From NCBI GenBank assembly GCA_012516115.1, contig JAAYXC010000233.1, positions 1-9,790 on the forward strand: a stretch of 9,790 bases of DNA, given 5' to 3'. The notes under the pieces were generated by a model. It did no database searches. It was not told the origin of the DNA and saw only the letters and a program-made list of their open reading frames with translations. Positions 5,987 through 9,790 of the stretch are shown here, in pieces (the stretch's first letter is position 1; every line of letters begins with the position of its first letter). Source of the DNA: Bacillota bacterium (lineage in GTDB: Bacteria; Bacillota; UBA4882; JAAYXC01). A program made the position numbers and the translations under genes.

Positions 5987-6784
5987 TCAGGCCTCGAGCT
6001 TCCCCTCCCGGAAGGCACTGAGGTAACCGGCGGCGTACTCATCCCGGCCGAGAAGGAGTTCACCGGCATAAAGCAAGGACATCAAGCGCTTGTCCAGGGG
6101 GTCGAGGATCACCGCATCCAGGCCGGCGGCCATGGTCTGGACCAGAAAAGCCTGGTTGATGAGCTTGCGCGCCGGCAGGCCGAAGCTGACGTTGGAAAGT
6201 CCGCAAACGGTATGAACCCGCGGGAATTCTTCCCTGACCCGCCGGATGGTTTCGTAGACGACCATCGCATACTGGTTACCGGTACTCACCGGCCGCACCA
6301 GAGGATCGATGAAAATGTCGTCCTCCTTTACTCCTTCCCTGACCAGGTTCTCGACCAGGCGCGCCGCCACTTTGAGACGTTCTTCGGCCGTCTCCGGCAT
6401 ACCCCGATCGTCCATGGTCAGGGCGATTACCCTGGTGTTATAGGTCAAAACCAAAGGGAGAACCTTCTCCCAGCGTTCCTTCTCCGCCGTGATGGAATTG
6501 ATCATCGCCCGACCCTTATGTCGGGGCAGAGCGTTTTCAAGCGCCGCCGGATTAGGGCTATCGAGGCAAACGGGAACCTCCACCGCCCCCTGGACCGTCT
6601 CCACCAACCAGGCCAGAAGTTCTGGTTCTTCCGCCATGAACGTCCCGCAGTTGACGTCGATGAGGGTCGCGCCGGCCTCCACCTGGGCTTTGGCTTCGGC
6701 CCGGATAAAATCGGCATCGCGGGCGGCCACCGCCGGGGCCATGGCCTTACGGCTGGTATTGATCCGCTCGCCGATGATGAGCAT
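5987..6784 (-). CDS. Methyltetrahydrofolate:corrinoid methyltransferase (AcsE/MeTr family)
   Basis: A 265-residue pterin-binding TIM-barrel protein expected to move the N5-methyl group of methyl-THF to the cobalt of a corrinoid protein in the cytoplasm. It starts MLIIGERIN like M. thermoacetica AcsE and has nearly the same length. Key residues sit at matching positions: Asp75 in CLDS, Asn96 in AMINS, Asp160 in FIDPL, and Asn198 in GLSNVS. The rest diverges clearly from the AcsE I remember, for example TSRKAMAPAV after the start and the FREGKLEA end. It may therefore be the Wood-Ljungdahl enzyme or a paralogue serving a methylamine, glycine betaine or methoxy-aromatic system, so I give no symbol. 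The ATG at 6784 has GAGGT 4 nt upstream; extending to a GTG at 6868 adds 28 residues without family support. It sits between fhs and nfnA, with no corrinoid protein gene nearby. Confidence 0.87.
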   Translation of the reverse strand: MLIIGERINTSRKAMAPAVAARDADFIRAEAKAQVEAGATLIDVNCGTFMAEEPELLAWLVETVQGAVEVPVCLDSPNPAALENALPRHKGRAMINSITAEKERWEKVLPLVLTYNTRVIALTMDDRGMPETAEERLKVAARLVENLVREGVKEDDIFIDPLVRPVSTGNQYAMVVYETIRRVREEFPRVHTVCGLSNVSFGLPARKLINQAFLVQTMAAGLDAVILDPLDKRLMSLLYAGELLLGRDEYAAGYLSAFREGKLEA

Positions 6785-6901
6785 CCGTACCTCAACCCCT
6801 TTCCTGGCCCCCGGTCGGGCCTTTTTAGCGTGCCACAATTCTCCGTAAGCCGCCCGATCTCCTTCCACCCGGATTTTTTTCGCGAGAAAAAGGAAAGAGA
6901 T

Positions 6902-8572
6902 TCAGAACAGGCCCACGATACGGCCATCGGCGAAAAGATCGATCCATTCGGCCGCCGGGTGCTTGGGCAACCCGGGCATGGTAAGGATGTTTCCGGCCAA
7001 GGCCACCACGAATCCGGCACCGGCCGCCACCCTCACCTCCCGGACGCTGAGCCGCCAGCCGGTGGGCGCTCCTTTCTTCGTCGGGTCGTCGGAGAGGGAC
7101 ATCTGGGTCTTGGCGACGCAGACCGGAAGACGGTCGTAACCCAGTCGCGACAATAGTTCTAAACCTTCCTCGGCCGCCGGCGTATAATCCACCCCCTCGG
7201 CGCCATAGACCCGGGTGGCGATGAGATGGAGTTTTTCTTTCAGTCCGAGCGTGAGATCGTAGAGGGGACGGAAACGATGCGGCCGTTCCAGCGCGGCCAG
7301 GACGGCCTCGGCCAGGCCCAGTCCTCCCTCGCCGCCCTTGGCCACCACCTCGCTTATGGCCGCCGGGACCCCTTGTCGCTCGCAGTGAGCCAGGACCGCG
7401 GCCAGTTCCCGTTCGGTATCGGTGGGGAAACGGTTAACCGCCACCACCACATTCAACCCGTAGACCTCGCGCAGGTTGGCCAGGTGCTTATCGAGATTGG
7501 GAAGACCGCGTTCCAGGGCCGCCACGTCCTCCCGTCCCAGTTCCTCTTTGGCCAGCCCGCCGTGGGATTTCAAGGCCCGAACCGAGACGACGAGCACCGC
7601 CACCGCCGGCACGATCCCCGGCCCCCGGCTCACAATATCGAAGAACTTCTCGGCCCCGAGGTCCGAGGCAAACCCCCCCTCGGTCACCACGTAATCGGCG
7701 AGTTTTAAGGCCGTGCGGGTGGCGATCACGGAGTTGTTGCCGTGGGCGATATTGGCGAAAGGCCCGCCGTGAATAAAGGCCGGTTGTCCTTCAAGGGTCT
7801 GGACGAGGTTCGGGCGTAGGGCCTCTTTGAGCAAGAGGGCCATGGCCCCCACCGCCTTAAGGTCGCGGGCATAGACGGGCGCGCCGTCGTAAGTATAGGC
7901 GACGAGGATCCGCCCGAGGCGTTCCTTAAGATCGGCGAGGTCGGTGGCCAGGCAGAGAATGGCCATGATCTCCGAGGCGGCGGTGATGGTAAATCCGGTC
8001 TGGCGGACGAGGCCCTCCCCTTTGCCATCCGGGCTGATGACGATCCGCCGCAGGGCCCGGTCGCAGAGGTCCATTACCCGTGGCCAAAGGATTCGCCGGG
8101 GGTCGATCCCGAGTTCGTTGCCGTGGTAAAGGTGGTTGTCGATCATGGCCGCCAGAAGATTATGGGCCGCACCCACGGCATGGATGTCACCGGTGAAATG
8201 GAGGTTGATCTCGTCCATCGGCACGACCTGGGCATAGCCGCCGCCGGCGGCCCCGCCTTTGACGCCAAAAGTGGGCCCCAGGGACGGCTCCCGGAGACAG
8301 AGGAAGACCCGTTGGCCGAGTCGGGCCAGGGCCTGGGTCAGGCCCACGGCCGTGCAGGTCTTTCCCTCCCCGGCCGGCGTGGGCGTGATGGCCGTCACGT
8401 AGATCAATTTTCCATCCGGCCGGTCCTTGAGCCGCCCGTAAAGGTCCGGGGCGATCTTGGCCTTGTACCGCCCGTAGGGTTCGTAATCATCCTCGGAAAG
8501 TCCGGCGCGACGCGCGATCTCCGCGATGGGTCTTAATTTGGCCGCCCGCGCGATCTCGATATCCGGCAACAA
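6902..8572 (-). CDS. fhs: Formate-tetrahydrofolate ligase
   Basis: A 556-residue enzyme that makes 10-formyl-THF from formate, THF and ATP; it is usually a tetramer. Numbered from the chosen start, the phosphate-binding loop TPTPAGEGKT is at 63-72, EPSLGP at 95-100, and the Gly-rich FGVKGGAAGGGYAQ at 102-115. FTGDIHAV, HGGPFANIAHG and the final DGRIVGLF are family signatures. The frame is open back to a TTG at 8677, but the family (559 residues in Moorella) begins just before PDIEIA. I chose the TTG at 8572, which has GAGGTG 6 nt upstream; a promoter (8649-8677) falls inside the rejected extension. A neighbouring TTG at 8569 is possible. It is the first gene of the one-carbon block; the methyltransferase follows after 117 nt. 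Confidence 0.96.
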   Translation of the reverse strand: MLPDIEIARAAKLRPIAEIARRAGLSEDDYEPYGRYKAKIAPDLYGRLKDRPDGKLIYVTAITPTPAGEGKTCTAVGLTQALARLGQRVFLCLREPSLGPTFGVKGGAAGGGYAQVVPMDEINLHFTGDIHAVGAAHNLLAAMIDNHLYHGNELGIDPRRILWPRVMDLCDRALRRIVISPDGKGEGLVRQTGFTITAASEIMAILCLATDLADLKERLGRILVAYTYDGAPVYARDLKAVGAMALLLKEALRPNLVQTLEGQPAFIHGGPFANIAHGNNSVIATRTALKLADYVVTEGGFASDLGAEKFFDIVSRGPGIVPAVAVLVVSVRALKSHGGLAKEELGREDVAALERGLPNLDKHLANLREVYGLNVVVAVNRFPTDTERELAAVLAHCERQGVPAAISEVVAKGGEGGLGLAEAVLAALERPHRFRPLYDLTLGLKEKLHLIATRVYGAEGVDYTPAAEEGLELLSRLGYDRLPVCVAKTQMSLSDDPTKKGAPTGWRLSVREVRVAAGAGFVVALAGNILTMPGLPKHPAAEWIDLFADGRIVGLF

Positions 8573-8582
8573 TGCCAACACC

Positions 8583-8596
8583 TCTTTGCGCAAAGA
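8583..8596. promoter_or_regulatory. 14-bp palindrome next to the fhs ribosome binding site
   Basis: TCTTTGCGCAAAGA is a perfect palindrome lying between the fhs promoter and its start codon and touching the ribosome binding site (GAGGTG, minus strand, 8584-8579). Its core TTGCGCAA recurs at 8708-8715, on the other side of the promoter. It could be an operator or a small hairpin hiding the binding site. Confidence 0.45.
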
Positions 8597-8648
8597 CCCT
8601 ATTTGCCCCCGGTCGCTTCTTATGCGGGTGCCTGGCGGGGCTTCTTCT

Positions 8649-8677
8649 AAAATAGCAAACACCTTACCCGGCTTCAA
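8649..8677 (-). promoter_or_regulatory. Probable promoter of fhs
   Basis: On the minus strand TTGAAG (8677-8672) and TATTTT (8654-8649) are 17 bp apart, with TGC before the -10 as an extended -10. The start point would be near 8642, giving a leader of about 70 nt before the TTG at 8572. It lies inside the open frame upstream of fhs, which supports the shorter fhs start. Confidence 0.6.
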
Positions 8678-8763
8678 TTTGCATTTCTTAGACAGAAAGG
8701 TGGGATCTTGCGCAACTTGTTACCTCTGCCGGCAGGAAAAAGACCGCGGTTGGCTAATCACCA

Positions 8764-8841
8764 TCAAAAAGACTTTTTTACCCCGATTACGAAGGGTGTT
8801 TTGATTTTCCGCGTCAACACCCGAATACAATCCCCGGTCAC
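8764..8841 (-). CDS. Possible small protein, 25 residues
   Basis: On the minus strand a GTG at 8841 is preceded by AGGAGG (8852-8847) at 5 nt, an almost ideal ribosome binding site. The frame runs 25 codons to a TGA at 8764-8766. The product would be small and basic, with VTGDCIRVLTRK at its start and TPFVIGVKKSF at its end. I recognise no family. Against it: no promoter is visible just upstream, it lies inside an inverted repeat, and the binding-site bases also form the TCACCTC/GAGGTGA hairpin. A GTG at 8847 is an alternative start, but it overlaps the binding site. Its neighbours are the divergent DUF1599 gene and fhs. Confidence 0.3.
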   Translation of the reverse strand: MTGDCIRVLTRKIKTPFVIGVKKSF

Positions 8842-8919
8842 GTTCACCTCCTCCAACGCGGAAGAGGTGACGGGAAGGGACGTTGAGCCGGCCAGGGATC
8901 CCCCCTTCGTAATCCGGGT
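8780..8919. repeat. Long inverted repeat with internal hairpins
   Basis: The 17 bases at 8780-8796 and 8903-8919 are reverse complements at 16 of 17 positions (core GATTACGAAGGG). They enclose about 106 bp holding two further hairpins, so a transcript would form a closed, branched structure. The right arm ends 8 nt before the GGAGGG ribosome binding site of the DUF1599 gene. It could be a structured leader of that gene or a degenerate small mobile repeat. Confidence 0.65.
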
Positions 8920-8939
8920 TCAGCCACGGAGGGAAGCAA

Positions 8940-9551
8940 TTGTATCCCCAGACCGTCGCGGCCTACACACGGGTGCTCAAAGAAGCGAAGGAGACCTTCC
9001 TCCGCAAGACCGGGAACTACGGCGCTTCCTGGCTGGTCTTCCGCCTTTCTTCTTTGACCGATCAGATTTTCATCAAAGCCCGCCGGATCCGCCGGCTCGA
9101 GGAGATGACCGATCGACCGGCCGTGCCCGAAGGTCCCCACGAGGAATACCAGGGCATCCTGAACTACGCCGTCATGGCCTTAATGAGGCTCTGGCAACCG
9201 ACGGCCCTTCCCGCGCCCGCCTGGGATAACCCGGCTTCTTGCGCCGGCCTCCCTCCGGCGACGCTCTCCGCGCTTTACGACCAGGTGGCCGAACGTCTCC
9301 GCGCCCTCATGGAGCGAAAAAACCACGATTACGGAGAGGCCTGGCGGGGCATGCGCCTTTCCTCCATTACCGACCATATCCTCGTCCGGGTCTTTCGGCT
9401 GAAACATCTGGAAGACCACCCGGAACAAAGCGACGAAATCGACCGGGCCGAGATCTATGCCGACATCGCCAATTACGCCGTTTTTGCCCTCATCCGCTTG
9501 GCCGAAGAAGGCCCGACGACCACTTGTCAGCCGGGCGAAGATGTGCTATGA
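8940..9551 (+). CDS. Tandem DUF1599 (nucleotide modification associated domain 1) protein
   Basis: A 203-residue protein made of two copies of the DUF1599/Nmad1 domain; its function is not established. Copy 1 spans about residues 10-85, with KTGNYGASW, LSSLTDQIFIKARRIRRLEE and ILNYAVMALMRL. Copy 2 spans about 113-188, with KNHDYGEAW, LSSITDHILVRVFRLKHLED and IANYAVFALIRL. The two copies share the K-x-x-x-Y-G-x-x-W start, the LSS(L/I)TD segment and the NYAV-x-AL-x-RL end. The helical, acidic pattern recalls MazG-like nucleotide hydrolases, but that is inference. Tandem DUF1599 proteins are known to me mainly from Bacteroidetes; I have no census for Firmicutes. The start is TTG at 8940 with GGAGGG 6 nt upstream, the only well-placed site. 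tRNA-Asn begins 15 nt after the stop, with its promoter inside the end of this gene. Confidence 0.82.
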   Translation: MYPQTVAAYTRVLKEAKETFLRKTGNYGASWLVFRLSSLTDQIFIKARRIRRLEEMTDRPAVPEGPHEEYQGILNYAVMALMRLWQPTALPAPAWDNPASCAGLPPATLSALYDQVAERLRALMERKNHDYGEAWRGMRLSSITDHILVRVFRLKHLEDHPEQSDEIDRAEIYADIANYAVFALIRLAEEGPTTTCQPGEDVL

Positions 9552-9552
9552 T
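9524..9552 (+). promoter_or_regulatory. Promoter of tRNA-Asn inside the DUF1599 gene end
   Basis: TTGTCA (9524-9529) and TATGAT (9547-9552) are 17 bp apart, with TGC just before the -10 (extended -10). The -10 covers the stop codon of the DUF1599 gene (9549-9551). The start point would fall near 9559, about 8 nt before the mature tRNA 5' end. Confidence 0.75.
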
Positions 9553-9566
9553 TATCTGCGCAAGGT

Positions 9567-9641
9567 TCCCCGATAGCTCAATGGTAGAGCGCCCGGCTGT
9601 TAACCGGGTGGTTGTAGGTTAGAGTCCTACTCGGGGAGCCA
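9567..9641 (+). tRNA. tRNA-Asn (anticodon GTT) with an unusual T loop
   Basis: A complete cloverleaf with encoded CCA. The acceptor stem is TCCCCGA (9567-9573) with TCGGGGA (9631-9637), and the discriminator base is G9638. The D stem is GCTC/GAGC. The anticodon stem is CCCGG/CCGGG around CTGTTAA, with anticodon GTT at 9599-9601. The T stem is GTAGG/CCTAC. All stems pair fully. The T loop reads TTAGAGT where TTCGAGT is expected, so position 56 (9621) is A instead of the near-universal C that pairs with G19 of the D loop. The gene has its own promoter and is followed by a strong terminator, so it looks expressed rather than decayed. Confidence 0.96.
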
Positions 9642-9650
9642 TCTATTTAA

Positions 9651-9704
9651 GGGAAAAACGAGGACCCGTACATCCCGCCGGACGTACGGGTCCTCGTTTT
9701 TCCC
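9651..9704. terminator. Bidirectional terminator with a 21-bp perfect stem
   Basis: The bases 9651-9671 and 9684-9704 are perfect reverse complements around a 12-nt loop. The stem carries AAAAA on its left arm and TTTTT on its right arm, so transcripts in either direction meet a GC-rich hairpin followed by a U run. It lies 9 nt after the tRNA and 18 nt from the minus-strand gene end at 9723, serving the two converging units. Confidence 0.9.
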
Positions 9705-9722
9705 GGTAAAACGGCCCCGGCC

Positions 9723-9790
9723 TTAAAGGCCCTCCGCGGCCGCCTCCCCCAAGGCCCGCCCGTTCTCCGCCGGCGTTCCCGGAGAGCCAC
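9723..9790 (-). CDS. C-terminal end of an unrecognised protein (cut by window edge)
   Basis: On the minus strand an open frame enters from the right edge and reads GSPGTPAENGRALGEAAAEGL before a TAA at 9725-9723. Third positions are mostly G or C, as in the other genes of the window, and the stop is 18 nt from the two-way terminator, which is what a real converging gene end would look like. Twenty-one residues are too few to name a family. Confidence 0.55.
   Translation of the reverse strand, partial: GSPGTPAENGRALGEAAAEGL

Larger units (their letters stand above)
8678..8939. other. Long intergenic region between fhs and the DUF1599 gene
   Basis: With the fhs leader, about 367 bp separate the two divergent start codons. 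The region holds TTGCGCAA at 8708-8715, the palindrome CTGCCGGCAG at 8726-8735, the 17-bp inverted repeat at 8780-8796/8903-8919 with two hairpins inside it (GGGTGTT 8794-8800 with AACACCC 8816-8822, and TCACCTC 8844-8850 with GAGGTGA 8864-8870), and a possible 25-codon minus-strand ORF. I recognise no known riboswitch class. A plus-strand promoter for the DUF1599 gene is not clear; TTGATT at 8801 with AATACA at 8824 is the best weak candidate. Confidence 0.6.

Noticed and set aside
6212..7156. A 314-codon open frame on the plus strand
   Set aside because: It is the shadow of fhs and the methyltransferase gene on the other strand, rich in Arg, His, Gly and Pro, and has no family look. High GC content produces such frames throughout the window.
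8801..8831. Plus-strand promoter for the DUF1599 gene (TTGATT with AATACA or TACAAT)
   Set aside because: The better -10, TACAAT, is 19 bp away and the 17-bp option has a poor -10. Too weak to list as a feature.
8678..8939. Known riboswitch (THF, cobalamin, SAM, guanidine or c-di-GMP) in the divergent gap
   Set aside because: I looked for the conserved core motifs of these classes and found none in a convincing arrangement on either strand.
1..9790. CRISPR arrays, insertion sequences, phage or plasmid genes, defence systems
   Set aside because: No regularly spaced repeats, transposase, integrase, nuclease or helicase motifs are present; the window reads as core metabolism plus small regulatory elements.

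Overview
The window looks like a chromosomal segment of a high-GC, low-GC3-bias-free (G/C-rich third positions) anaerobic Firmicute, most likely an acetogen or an acetogen relative of the Moorella type. The evidence is the five-gene block for one-carbon metabolism (fhs, a methyltetrahydrofolate:corrinoid methyltransferase, nfnA, nfnB, folD), strong GGAGG-type ribosome binding sites, TTG starts, and the general Firmicute genes for ribosomal protein L25/Ctc, Pth, SatD and DUF3307. The genus assignment is inference; no rRNA is present.

Layout. 1-856, minus strand: promoter, L25/Ctc, then the start of pth, which runs off the left edge. 860-2540, plus strand: a two-gene unit made of a SatD-family protein with a C-terminal helix-turn-helix and a DUF3307 membrane protein, closed by a terminator at 2504-2538 that should work in both directions. 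Both genes are preceded by the same 51-nt arrangement of paired dyads. 2613-8677, minus strand: fhs promoter, fhs, methyltransferase, nfnA, nfnB, folD. 8678-8939: a long regulatory gap with inverted repeats and a possible small ORF. 8940-9641, plus strand: a tandem DUF1599 protein, then tRNA-Asn(GTT) with its own promoter inside the end of that gene. 9651-9704: a 21-bp perfect hairpin, a two-way terminator. 9723-9790, minus strand: the last 21 codons of an unrecognised gene.

How the genes work together. Fhs activates formate onto tetrahydrofolate. FolD carries out both cyclohydrolase and dehydrogenase steps using NADP(H). NfnAB exchanges electrons among NADH, reduced ferredoxin and NADPH and so can supply FolD with NADPH. 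The methyltransferase moves the resulting methyl group from methyl-THF to a corrinoid protein. The methylene-THF reductase, the corrinoid protein and CO dehydrogenase/acetyl-CoA synthase are not in the window.

The strongest candidates for something undescribed are the duplicated paired-dyad leaders in front of the SatD and DUF3307 genes, which could form an RNA switch controlling the ribosome binding site, and the idea that this SatD protein is a cyclase-fold domain fused to a DNA-binding domain and paired with a membrane protein. A tRNA-Asn carrying A instead of the near-universal C at position 56 is also worth checking.
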